The notes beneath the pieces were generated by a model that had not been told where the DNA came from, made no database searches, and saw nothing but the letters and a program-made list of their open reading frames with translations. Positions 17,254 to 24,710 of a stretch of DNA of 61,153 bases are shown here, in pieces. The position numbers and the translations under genes were made by a program. The stretch lies in NCBI GenBank assembly GCA_947036815.1, contig CAMQRS010000004.1:1-61153 (forward strand), written 5' to 3'. The stretch's first letter is position 1. The number at the start of each line of letters is the position of its first letter. The stretch is from an uncultured Erysipelotrichaceae bacterium (GTDB lineage Bacteria; Bacillota_I; Bacilli_A; Erysipelotrichales; Erysipelotrichaceae).

Positions 17254-18579
17254 TTATAGTTTCTGTTTAATTTTTATAAAACACAAGAAGCTTACGAAAA
17301 AGGTTGCTGTTTGTGTAACTATAGGAGTTAAAAATACTCCGTTTAATTCAAAGAAAAACGTTAATATAAAAACGGATACAAGAGGAAATACAACAGAAGA
17401 TAATGTCATTAAAACAAGTGATTCCTTCGGTCTATCAAGTGAGGTAAGAATTGATCCTGTCACTAGATTAAACCAAGATGTTAAGTATGTTGGTGAGAAT
17501 AAAAGTAGCGCTGTTACCGCTATTTTTATAATCGATTCATCCGTTGATTTTATAAATACTTGAACCAATAACTCTGGAATGGCAAGTAATATAAACATTG
17601 CAGCTATTGAAATACATCCTGTTGCAATTAGACTTGCCTTATAAATTCCAAAAACTCGTTTTGGTTGATCTGCTCCAAAATTATAAGTAATAGGTGGTTG
17701 TAAAGAATCAACAATTCCATATATTATAGACCTTACAACACCATCTACATACATAACAATACTATAAGCAGTTACAGCAACTGCTCCACCAAGTGATAAT
17801 AGAAAAGCATTAGTCAGTATCGCAATAAGTGATCCTGCTATTTTTCCAAAAAATTCAGAACTTCCATTATATATAATTTCTAAAATGTCTTTGAACGGTA
17901 TTTTAGGTTTCGTGAATTTAAGTGTTAATTTACTAGATGCGAACACGAGTAGTGATATGATTGTACCAAGTGATGTACTTATTCCGGTAGCTATCGCAGC
18001 AGATTCAATACCCCATCCAAATTTGGCTAGAAACAACCAGTCTAGAAAAATATTAACAAGTGATGAAACCACATTAATGTATAAACAAAGTTTCATTTTA
18101 CCACATATTCTCAAATAATTATCCATTGCATACAGGGGGATAAAACCAATCGCAAAATACCCTATGTGTGTTAAGTATCTTGATGTGTAATTTGATAATT
18201 CAAGATCATTCACAAGAAATACATCCGTAAACTGAGCAATTACAACTGCAAAACTACCAAAAAATGCCGATAGTATAAACACTAATAATACACTTGTTGA
18301 AAATATTTTACTTGCGTAGTCCGTATCTCCTTTACCAAGCGTAAGAGCTATTTTAACAGATGATCCAACCGCAATCATGTCTGCCATTGCAAAAGTGATC
18401 AATAGAAATGGCCATGAAATATTTACCGCTGCTAACCCTACCTCTCCCACATATCTTCCGATGAATATACCATCAACTATAAAATATATTGATGAAAATA
18501 TCATACTCAACATATTAGGTACTGTGCATCTTAGAAATATCTTTCGAATCGGTAGTGTTTTAAATTCGGTTTCAGTCAT
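17254..18579 (-). CDS. MATE-family efflux transporter
   Basis: 441 residues, twelve hydrophobic helices. 'RCTVPNMLSMIFSSIYFIVD' opens helix 1 with the family Asp, and 'GMDN'-like and 'PPITYNFGA' loops in the second half fit the MATE/DinF fold. Substrates cannot be predicted. AAGGAG precedes the ATG (18579) by seven bases. It is monocistronic, downstream of and in the same direction as the DUF2975-HTH-lipoprotein operon, with a 62-base gap that contains its own likely promoter. Confidence 0.9.
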   Translation of the reverse strand: MTETEFKTLPIRKIFLRCTVPNMLSMIFSSIYFIVDGIFIGRYVGEVGLAAVNISWPFLLITFAMADMIAVGSSVKIALTLGKGDTDYASKIFSTSVLLVFILSAFFGSFAVVIAQFTDVFLVNDLELSNYTSRYLTHIGYFAIGFIPLYAMDNYLRICGKMKLCLYINVVSSLVNIFLDWLFLAKFGWGIESAAIATGISTSLGTIISLLVFASSKLTLKFTKPKIPFKDILEIIYNGSSEFFGKIAGSLIAILTNAFLLSLGGAVAVTAYSIVMYVDGVVRSIIYGIVDSLQPPITYNFGADQPKRVFGIYKASLIATGCISIAAMFILLAIPELLVQVFIKSTDESIIKIAVTALLLFSPTYLTSWFNLVTGSILTSLDRPKESLVLMTLSSVVFPLVSVFILTFFFELNGVFLTPIVTQTATFFVSFLCFIKIKQKL

Positions 18580-18641
18580 TTTTGTTTCTCCTTGTACAAT
18601 TACTTATTTAGTTAGTCCAAAGTCTTACTATACTAAGGAGT

Positions 18642-19556
18642 CTACTCATGGATGATATTGTCATTATTTTCCCAATTGATTATAACATGATTAGATAATA
18701 CATAACCATCCATTAGTCCATCATAGATAAGCATTGAACTATCCAATCGATCATACAGTTGAATATCCTTTATATTTTCTCCGTTTGGTTTTTGCTTCAG
18801 CGTTTCAACAAAGTAGTATGCACACTCTTCACTTGGGAATAATTCTTCCATCGTATCTGGATCAAACGTTTGACTAGAAATCACATTGTAATGTTCGTCT
18901 AGTTCGCTAATGGTAGTCGAAATTGGTAAATACATAAGACTCAATGATGTCGTTATTCTCACTGTTGATGTTATCGTTTCTCCAATTTCAATCGATTCAA
19001 TAGTCTCTTCATTGATTTGTGATACACCCGAACCTTCCCCAACACTAGAGTCAGTACCAATACCAGTTTCTGCTGTAATATACACACTACCATCCGCTCT
19101 TTGATACATTGGATTCACCCATATAACATATGAAGTTTCTTCTTTTTGTATTGCTTGAATTAAAGTTGCCTCTACATAATAATTTCCACTATTTATTCCT
19201 AAAACCTCTACATAAAGCGAAAGCGAGGTAACATGTTCAGGATATGACCAAGTATATACTGCGTTATGCTTGCCAGATCCTTCGCTTTCTAGTAGTGCTG
19301 ATTCACTTGCATCAGGTATATTAACTGCACAACCAACTCCTTCAATGCCATCAAAATCATACCTTTCTTCTTCGGTTTCTTCATCAACGCTGATGGTTGC
19401 CTCCATTAAATCAAATGGTAATGCCTCTCTTGTAACAAATACACCAATGAGTTTTGTTGGTCCATCAACAAAATCACTTTCAGAACTTGCTAAGCTACAA
19501 CTAGTTAAACAAACTGTGAATCCTATAATTATTATTTTTTTAACAAACTTATTCAT
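18642..19556 (-). CDS. lipoprotein of unknown function
   Basis: About 304 residues from the ATG at 19556, which has AGGAGG upstream. The N-terminal signal ends in a lipobox 'CLTSC' (Cys near residue 20), so the protein is probably lipid-anchored outside the membrane. The rest is acidic and beta-rich with no recognisable domain. 'EETEEER' and a Gly/Ser-rich stretch occur mid-protein. Its start overlaps the stop of the HTH gene by eight bases, tying it to the DUF2975/HTH operon. No function is proposed. Confidence 0.75.
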   Translation of the reverse strand: MNKFVKKIIIIGFTVCLTSCSLASSESDFVDGPTKLIGVFVTREALPFDLMEATISVDEETEEERYDFDGIEGVGCAVNIPDASESALLESEGSGKHNAVYTWSYPEHVTSLSLYVEVLGINSGNYYVEATLIQAIQKEETSYVIWVNPMYQRADGSVYITAETGIGTDSSVGEGSGVSQINEETIESIEIGETITSTVRITTSLSLMYLPISTTISELDEHYNVISSQTFDPDTMEELFPSEECAYYFVETLKQKPNGENIKDIQLYDRLDSSMLIYDGLMDGYVLSNHVIINWENNDNIIHE

Positions 19557-19779
19557 CTGTATCTTCCTCCTGTAGTTCTCCATCAAACTTTAAAATATCG
19601 CCTACATCACACTGTAAGTAGTAGCATATTTTATTTATAGTACCAAATCGTACCCCTTTTGCCTTTCCACTTCTTAGAATAGATAAGTTGGCCTCTGTTA
19701 TACCAACCTTTACACAAAGTTCTTTGGCTTTCATTCCCTTTTTTTTTAGTGCTTCATCTAAATATACTTTAATTGCCAT
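19549..19779 (-). CDS. Cro/CI-type HTH regulator (YozG-like)
   Basis: 76 residues. A Cro/CI-type HTH covers about 5-67, with 'KAKELCVKVGITEANLSILR' as helices 2-3 and 'TINKICYYLQCDVGDIL' closing the fold. Small HTH proteins of this type are commonly encoded directly after a DUF2975 membrane protein, as here (4-base gap), and probably act as a membrane-tethered or membrane-controlled repressor pair. A perfect 11-bp inverted repeat upstream of the operon is its likely operator. It has no strong ribosome-binding site and relies on coupling. Confidence 0.85.
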   Translation of the reverse strand: MAIKVYLDEALKKKGMKAKELCVKVGITEANLSILRSGKAKGVRFGTINKICYYLQCDVGDILKFDGELQEEDTDE

Positions 19780-19783
19780 AGGC

Positions 19784-20689
19784 TTAGATGATACTTTCGC
19801 TTTCTAATTTTAACAGATAATTTTCTTCAATTATTCTTGATATTAATAGAACTATCATTAATCCACACAACTCAAAGAATGGGAAAATAACGTCAATGTT
19901 AACTTCTAGAGTTTGGGTTGTCAGTAATATTATTTGAACGATATTAAGAATGATTTGATTCAAGAATAAAACAATGATTGTTACTTTACAAAGCTTACTA
20001 AAGGTATGGATCAAACGTACTGCTGCTTCATAATTTTCATAGATGAAATACTGCTTAACGAATTGGTAAATACAATTGGTAATAGTTAAGAATAAACTAT
20101 ACTGAATGATTGCGATGATAAATTTAACAAAAGATGCCAGCACTCCCACATCGTTGGTGAAGGAAGATAGTAACAACGAATATTCAACGCCAAATAATCC
20201 AACGACCAGAACTGCAACATTAGCTAGCATTACTCCTTTAACATATTTAGATAACTTTTTAGTATTACTTTCATTTAGTATTCTTACAATAACTTGTATG
20301 ATATAAAACATTGTAATGGAATGTAAAATTGCGCTCATCGCTACTTTTACAAACTCTGCCTGTTCACCTAAATAATGTTGATTAATTAATAAGTAGAGCA
20401 TGATAAACAAGAAACTTGTGAATGCAATTAAGATGCTATCTTCTTTTTGTCGTTTCTTTCTTACATAGTACACCATAGGTGATATACATATACTTACATA
20501 TAGGATAATCGCTACTATATTAAAAGCATCACCCCTCAAAGACAGTTCCCTTAAAAAGATTGCGATTGGATTGAACGGAAATAAGATTAGTTGTTCAAAT
20601 ATGGATGCAACATCAACACGCATAGTGACAAGTGTGAAGCATATAATCGCTTCTATTAAAAAGACTACCTTCCATTTTTTTCTATTCAT
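19784..20689 (-). CDS. DUF2975 integral membrane protein
   Basis: 301 residues from ATG 20689, chosen because AAAGGAGATATTT precedes it; an in-frame ATG 72 bases upstream has none. Several hydrophobic segments are present and the C-terminal half has the four-helix DUF2975 layout ending in 'LMIVLLISRIIEENYLLK'. The family's role is unproved; genetic linkage with small HTH regulators suggests it controls or senses for them. First gene of a three-gene operon. Confidence 0.75.
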   Translation of the reverse strand: MNRKKWKVVFLIEAIICFTLVTMRVDVASIFEQLILFPFNPIAIFLRELSLRGDAFNIVAIILYVSICISPMVYYVRKKRQKEDSILIAFTSFLFIMLYLLINQHYLGEQAEFVKVAMSAILHSITMFYIIQVIVRILNESNTKKLSKYVKGVMLANVAVLVVGLFGVEYSLLLSSFTNDVGVLASFVKFIIAIIQYSLFLTITNCIYQFVKQYFIYENYEAAVRLIHTFSKLCKVTIIVLFLNQIILNIVQIILLTTQTLEVNIDVIFPFFELCGLMIVLLISRIIEENYLLKLESESII

Positions 20690-20731
20690 AAATATCTCCT
20701 TTATTATCGTTTTACTATAATTATCATAACA

Positions 20732-20758
20732 TATAATTATTGTTTTACAATAATTATA
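20732..20758 (-). promoter_or_regulatory. perfect 11-bp inverted repeat, probable HTH operator
   Basis: TATAATTATTG (20732-20742) and its exact complement (20748-20758) are separated by TTTTA. It lies 43-69 bases upstream of the DUF2975 start, where a repressor of the operon would bind. A partial copy of the half-site (TATAATTATCA) occurs at about 20716-20726. Confidence 0.6.
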
Positions 20759-20811
20759 CAAAAAAAATTATGTTCATGTAATAGCGAATTTTATATTATG
20801 TAAAGACAAAG

Positions 20812-20840
20812 AAAAACTAGCTAATAGATAGCTAGTTTTT
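20812..20840 (-). terminator. intrinsic terminator
   Basis: AAAAACTAGCT / AGCTAGTTTTT (20812-20822 with 20830-20840), flanked by A/T runs. It probably ends the CPBP protease transcript coming from 21010, and may work both ways. Confidence 0.65.
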
Positions 20841-20953
20841 ACAGATTATTTATTTGTGCATTACATACGTTTACAAGCCCTGTTAATTAGAAGAACTGAA
20901 TTCACCATTGATTTAGAATCTCCATATCTTCTACTACATGCAATATATAATTA

Positions 20954-21007
20954 CTAGAAAAAGACAATATGTATCGTTATCGTATAAATGCAAATTCCAG
21001 TACCTAA
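20954..21007 (-). pseudogene. remnant of a DUF3953 gene, last 17 codons
   Basis: Read on the minus strand these codons encode 'LGTGICIYTITIHIVFF' plus TAG, which lines up with the C-terminal 'LGAGIFIYTIMIYIVFI' of the two intact DUF3953 genes at 24333 and 29714. The nucleotide match continues without gaps. The fragment begins two bases after the stop codon of the CPBP gene, so an earlier DUF3953 copy seems to have been cut and joined there. Confidence 0.7.
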
Positions 21008-21009
21008 AG

Positions 21010-21807
21010 TTAGAACTGCTCGTTATTTAATTTTGTTTGTTTTCCCATCAATAATATAAACCATATCCAACCTATTATAAAGAAGAGGAAAGCTAAAATC
21101 AAAAGTAATGAACCTAACAATTCATTATTTATAAATGACAGAAAGAAAATAAACAAATTATGACATGCATGAAATATAATACAAGGGATTATTGAATTCG
21201 TTTTTTCATATAAAAAGATAAAGATTAGCGAAAGAATAAAGGTTGCTATCGAAGCACTAATACTCCCGTGTATTAATGCAAATATACTAGCACTTAAAAT
21301 TATTGCAATTACTATATGAAACTTCTCTTTTAATTTAGGATACAATAATCCTCTAAATAATATTTCTTCAGATATCGGAGCTAAGACAACTACTACTAAG
21401 AAACTAATAAAAAAAGATATTTGTTCACCAGTTTCAATTACTGTATTTGTAGAAGCAAAATTGATAAATAATGATCCGCTTATAACCGCAGCATAGGTTA
21501 ATATAAGGTTCGTAGATAACACTATAACCCCAGCAAAATTTAATACCGGGATAGTAGATAACCCTGTTAGTACGATTGAAGGAATCAATTTATAATTAAA
21601 TGAAGTTAGTTTCATTTTTATAAAGGGATTTATACCTTTTTTATAATATCGTATCGCAATTAAAATAACAAAAATCGTTAAGTAAAAATTATACTTGTTA
21701 GATAAAAATGGAAAAACTTTAAATATTAACCCATTAACAATCAAAGATAGGGCAAACAAACCAAAATATGATAAACACTTTATTAGGTTCTCAACAAATT
21801 TTTCCAT
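21010..21807 (-). CDS. CPBP family intramembrane glutamic endopeptidase (CAAX/Abi)
   Basis: 265 residues, about eight hydrophobic helices. The three family motifs are present: E-E-x-x-x-R in 'ISEEILFRGLLYP', His in 'ALIHGSIS', and His/Asn in 'FHACHNLFIF'. Such proteases act within the membrane; in Gram-positive bacteria they are linked to bacteriocin maturation or self-immunity, but no peptide or bacteriocin gene is visible next to this one. AAGAGGA precedes the ATG. A DUF3953 remnant abuts the stop. Confidence 0.88.
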   Translation of the reverse strand: MEKFVENLIKCLSYFGLFALSLIVNGLIFKVFPFLSNKYNFYLTIFVILIAIRYYKKGINPFIKMKLTSFNYKLIPSIVLTGLSTIPVLNFAGVIVLSTNLILTYAAVISGSLFINFASTNTVIETGEQISFFISFLVVVVLAPISEEILFRGLLYPKLKEKFHIVIAIILSASIFALIHGSISASIATFILSLIFIFLYEKTNSIIPCIIFHACHNLFIFFLSFINNELLGSLLLILAFLFFIIGWIWFILLMGKQTKLNNEQF

Positions 21808-22210
21808 TTTTTAATTCCTCTTATTTTCTATATGTATTACTTACTTCGACAAAACCATATTCGCAATAGCTTTTACAGCTGTATAAGCCCATTCTGGAAA
21901 TTTATAAATTTCCAATAATTACTCTATCATATTTTTGAAAAATTAACATTTGATTTTGCCTGCCCATTTGCAGTATTAATATACATATTATACTAAATTC
22001 AAAGTAGTAATTGCAATAGTGTCAGTGGTCTCTATAGAGATGTACCAGTCCATATCATAATTAATACTCTCATGTAAAACACCTGCTGTTAGATTACCAA
22101 ATACACTGCTTTTACTCTGTATATAATAAAACTATGAAAACATATATTTTTCATAGCTTTGGTTATGTTTATTAATACATAGGAGTACTTTCACTACAGT
22201 TTACAGTACT
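21808..22210. other. gene-free AT-rich stretch
   Basis: No supported gene. It holds a perfect 18-bp palindrome GGAAATTTATAAATTTCC (21896-21913) and a hairpin at about 22129-22158 (AACTATGAAAA / TTTTCATAG) with a T run on the minus strand. A 20-codon fragment ending at about 21843 on the minus strand looks protein-like but is too short to name. Confidence 0.5.
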
Positions 22211-22252
22211 AAAAAATAGGAAGCACACTGTATGTAGTGAACTTCCTATTTT
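22211..22252 (-). terminator. intrinsic terminator of the alcohol dehydrogenase gene
   Basis: Stem AAAATAGGAAG / CTTCCTATTTT (22213-22223 with 22242-22252) with an inner CACT/AGTG pairing and a T run on the minus strand, 75 bases past the dehydrogenase stop. Confidence 0.75.
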
Positions 22253-22327
22253 ACGTATCCCTTAGTGGGATCTTCCATTATCCAATCTTAATTGGTTGGT
22301 AAACGAAAGATTCCTTTGATTATATTA

Positions 22328-23494
22328 TTAAAAATTAACTTCTTCTCCATAGTAAGCTGCTCTATAAAGATTTTCCATTGTAGCATCATCAATAGTACGA
22401 GGGTTTGTACCTGTACAAGGATCAGCTACTGCTGTTTTAGCAAGACTTGGAAGTCTATCAAGGAATTCTGCTTCATTTACACCAAACTCTTTAAGAGATG
22501 CAGGAATATTAAATTCTTGTCTCATGTTTTTAATTAAATCAACAAGTGACTTAACAAGTTCTTGTTCTGTTGAACCACTTAAGCGTAATTGTGTTGCAAT
22601 TTCTGCATATTTTTTAGGTGCTGTTTTAGCATTATATTCAATTGCATATGAAAGGTAAATAGCATTTGCCATTCCATGAGGTATTGTAAATATATCACCT
22701 GTTTTATGTGCCATAGAATGAACGATTCCCAATATTGCATTTGAGAATGCCATACCAGCTAAGTTTTGAGCAATATGCATATTTTTTCTTGCAGTCATAT
22801 CTTCTTTAAAAGAACCTGCTAAATTTGCAACTGTCATTTCAATTGCTTTCATAGCTAATGCATCAGTAAGTGGAGTAGCCATTGTAGAAACATATGCTTC
22901 AATTGCATGAGTTAATACGTCTAGTCCTGTGTTAGCAACTACTTCTGGAGTTAATGTCAATACAAGGTTTGTATCAACAATAGCAATATCAGGTGTTAAA
23001 TTAAAGTCAGCGATTGGGTACTTAATACCTGTTTCTTTGTCTGTAATTACACTGAATGAAGTAACTTCTGTTGCAGTACCACTTGTTGTAGTTATACCAA
23101 TGAATCTAGCTTTTTTACGAAGTTCTGGTAAGTTAAATGGTTTAATTGCTTCTTCAAAAGTGAAGTCTGGGTATTCATAGAATAACCACATAGCTTTTGC
23201 AGCATCAATTGGAGAACCCCCACCAATACCAATAATCCAATCTGGTTGATAGTCTAACATTTCTGCTACACCTTTTTTAACTGTTTGAACACTTGGATCG
23301 TGCTCAACACCGATAAATACTTTACTTTCAATACCTGCTTCTTTCAGGTAACCTTCTACTTTACCTAATGTTCCATCTTTTTTTAATCGCTCAGAACCGA
23401 TAACGATATATGCCTTTTTCCCTTTAATTGATGTTAGGTTGCTGATAGCATCATCTCCCATAAACACGTCTCTTGGAATTGTAAATCTTGTCAT
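22328..23494 (-). CDS. iron-containing alcohol dehydrogenase
   Basis: 388 residues, the usual length for group III (Fe-ADH) enzymes. The NAD(P)-binding loop 'GIGGGSPIDAAKA' lies near residue 95, 'TTTSGTATEVTSFSVIT' near 140, and the metal-binding His run 'DVLTHAIEAYVS' near 200 and 'GIVHSMAHKTGDIFTIPHGMAN' (split here as 'GIVHSMAHK' and 'IPHGMAN') near 265-280. The enzyme interconverts aldehydes and primary alcohols with NAD(P)H in the cytoplasm, and most resembles stand-alone butanol/ethanol dehydrogenases related to the AdhE C-terminus. An HxlR regulator gene lies upstream in the same direction, with an inverted repeat between. AGAGGA precedes the ATG. Confidence 0.93.
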   Translation of the reverse strand: MTRFTIPRDVFMGDDAISNLTSIKGKKAYIVIGSERLKKDGTLGKVEGYLKEAGIESKVFIGVEHDPSVQTVKKGVAEMLDYQPDWIIGIGGGSPIDAAKAMWLFYEYPDFTFEEAIKPFNLPELRKKARFIGITTTSGTATEVTSFSVITDKETGIKYPIADFNLTPDIAIVDTNLVLTLTPEVVANTGLDVLTHAIEAYVSTMATPLTDALAMKAIEMTVANLAGSFKEDMTARKNMHIAQNLAGMAFSNAILGIVHSMAHKTGDIFTIPHGMANAIYLSYAIEYNAKTAPKKYAEIATQLRLSGSTEQELVKSLVDLIKNMRQEFNIPASLKEFGVNEAEFLDRLPSLAKTAVADPCTGTNPRTIDDATMENLYRAAYYGEEVNF

Positions 23495-23611
23495 TTGAAA
23501 TCCTCTTTTCTAACTGTATAGTTTGTTTGTACTATTTGTCTAAGTCAATCTAATTTCTTAGCACAAACATAGTATACCCAGAATCCGAGAATTATATAAG
23601 TGGGCACTTTT

Positions 23612-23628
23612 TAGTTAGTCAGTAACTA
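23612..23628 (-). promoter_or_regulatory. inverted repeat between hxlR-type gene and adh
   Basis: TAGTTA-GTCAG-TAACTA lies 118 bases before the dehydrogenase start and 78 bases after the end of the regulator gene. A candidate HxlR-type operator; a possible -10 (TATACT) for the dehydrogenase lies about 35-40 bases downstream. Confidence 0.4.
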
Positions 23629-23705
23629 TTTGGTTTGAATTGACAGTTTCCAAAAGGTTGGAATTTGTATAACACTAGGTTTACAAGCAATCAAATATTT
23701 ATGAA

Positions 23706-24062
23706 TTATTTATCGGTTTCGTAAGCTTTTACATAATTTTTTCCCCATTTGTCCATAGAATCTAAAATAGGGATTAATTGTTCTCCTAAATCGGTTAATC
23801 TATATTCAACCATAGGAGGTACTTGTGGGTATATTTTCTTTTGAATAATCTGATTACTCTCTAAGTCTTTAAGCTGTTGAGAAAGCATCTTTTGAGTTAT
23901 TTCAGGAATAAGTCTTCTAAATTCATTAAATCTAATCACTGAATTTAGATGTAGTTCCCATAAAATTAATGCTTTCCATTTTCCACCAATCACCTCTAAT
24001 GTTAATTCAATATCACATCTATAATGATTACAACTGACTTTATTATTTCTATCTTCTGGCAT
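23706..24062 (-). CDS. HxlR/MarR-like winged-helix regulator
   Basis: 118 residues. The HxlR signature is clear: 'CDIELTLEVIGGKWKALILW' (residues 16-35), 'RFNEFRRLIPEITQKMLSQQ' and 'VEYRLTDLGEQLIPIL'. Two Cys (11 and 16) sit at the N-terminus, where HxlR proteins such as YodB and HypR carry the redox-sensing Cys, so it may sense electrophiles or disulfide stress. The adjacent iron alcohol dehydrogenase is the obvious target. GGGGG lies eight bases before the ATG. Confidence 0.88.
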   Translation of the reverse strand: MPEDRNNKVSCNHYRCDIELTLEVIGGKWKALILWELHLNSVIRFNEFRRLIPEITQKMLSQQLKDLESNQIIQKKIYPQVPPMVEYRLTDLGEQLIPILDSMDKWGKNYVKAYETDK

Positions 24063-24106
24063 TTTTCAATCCCCCTTTAATTATTTTTCACTTACAAATT
24101 ATAACA

Positions 24107-24150
24107 AAATAGAGTCGTGAAATCTAGTTACAGATTTTACGACTCTATTT
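24107..24150. terminator. 19-bp hairpin, probable bidirectional terminator
   Basis: 24107-24125 pairs with 24132-24150 (one mismatch) around a 6-base loop. T tracts are weak on both sides. It separates the DUF3953 gene from the HxlR-type gene. Confidence 0.5.
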
Positions 24151-24332
24151 GACTAACTGATATATTACGTATAGAAACAAACTTTATATCTATTACCTTT
24201 CAGACCTCCCATAAATACTACAGAAGTATTATATCGCTGAGTGAAAACATTGTGTTTCTACATAGGTTGGTATTAAAAATTATGATATTGCCTAATGTCT
24301 TTAAACACTGCTACACATGATAACTGTATTCA

Positions 24333-24566
24333 TTAGAAGCATACAATGTATATCGTTATTATATAAATAAAAATCCCAGCACCTAATGTTAAGAATCCCA
24401 TCGTTTTTCGATTAGTCTCAAAACATTCCTTCGCTAATATAAATTCTGACATTCCTAAGAATACCATCATTAATGGCATAGATATATCATCATGTAGTAG
24501 ATCGCTAAGACTTAGAAAAGCAAATAACACTCCAAGCAACGTAACAATTATTTTAATGTATTTCAT
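24333..24566 (-). CDS. DUF3953 small membrane protein, copy A
   Basis: 77 residues, three hydrophobic segments (about 5-23, 31-46, 54-75), matching the DUF3953 pattern of small Bacillota membrane proteins. No function is known. GGAG lies before the ATG within the repeat. The gene lies within a 360-bp segment repeated at 29724-30083, and the two proteins differ at only a few residues near the C-terminus. Confidence 0.7.
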   Translation of the reverse strand: MKYIKIIVTLLGVLFAFLSLSDLLHDDISMPLMMVFLGMSEFILAKECFETNRKTMGFLTLGAGIFIYIITIYIVCF

Positions 24567-24702
24567 TATATTTCTCCTTTAATCATCTACTTATAGCCAT
24601 TGTGCCTTATTAGTAGACATTAATCTTTATTCATCTATTTTAATTAAATAAACAAAGAATTGCAAGTAGACTAGAGCTATTTAAAGATGATTTAATAGCA
24701 TA
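24343..24702. repeat. 360-bp direct repeat, copy A
   Basis: Runs from 'ACAATGTATATC' to 'TTAATAGCATA' and matches 29724-30083 end to end without gaps; I count about a dozen base differences, all toward the ends. It covers nearly all of the DUF3953 gene, its ribosome-binding site and about 130 bp upstream. Confidence 0.9.
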
Positions 24703-24710
24703 AGTATCGT

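Noticed and set aside
17231-17563. Plus-strand frame of 110 codons
   Set aside because: It lies over the well-supported minus-strand MATE gene, with no ribosome-binding site and no domain.
14802-18579. The two MATE genes as a recent tandem duplication
   Set aside because: They share only family motifs and layout, face each other, and show no stretch of nucleotide identity.
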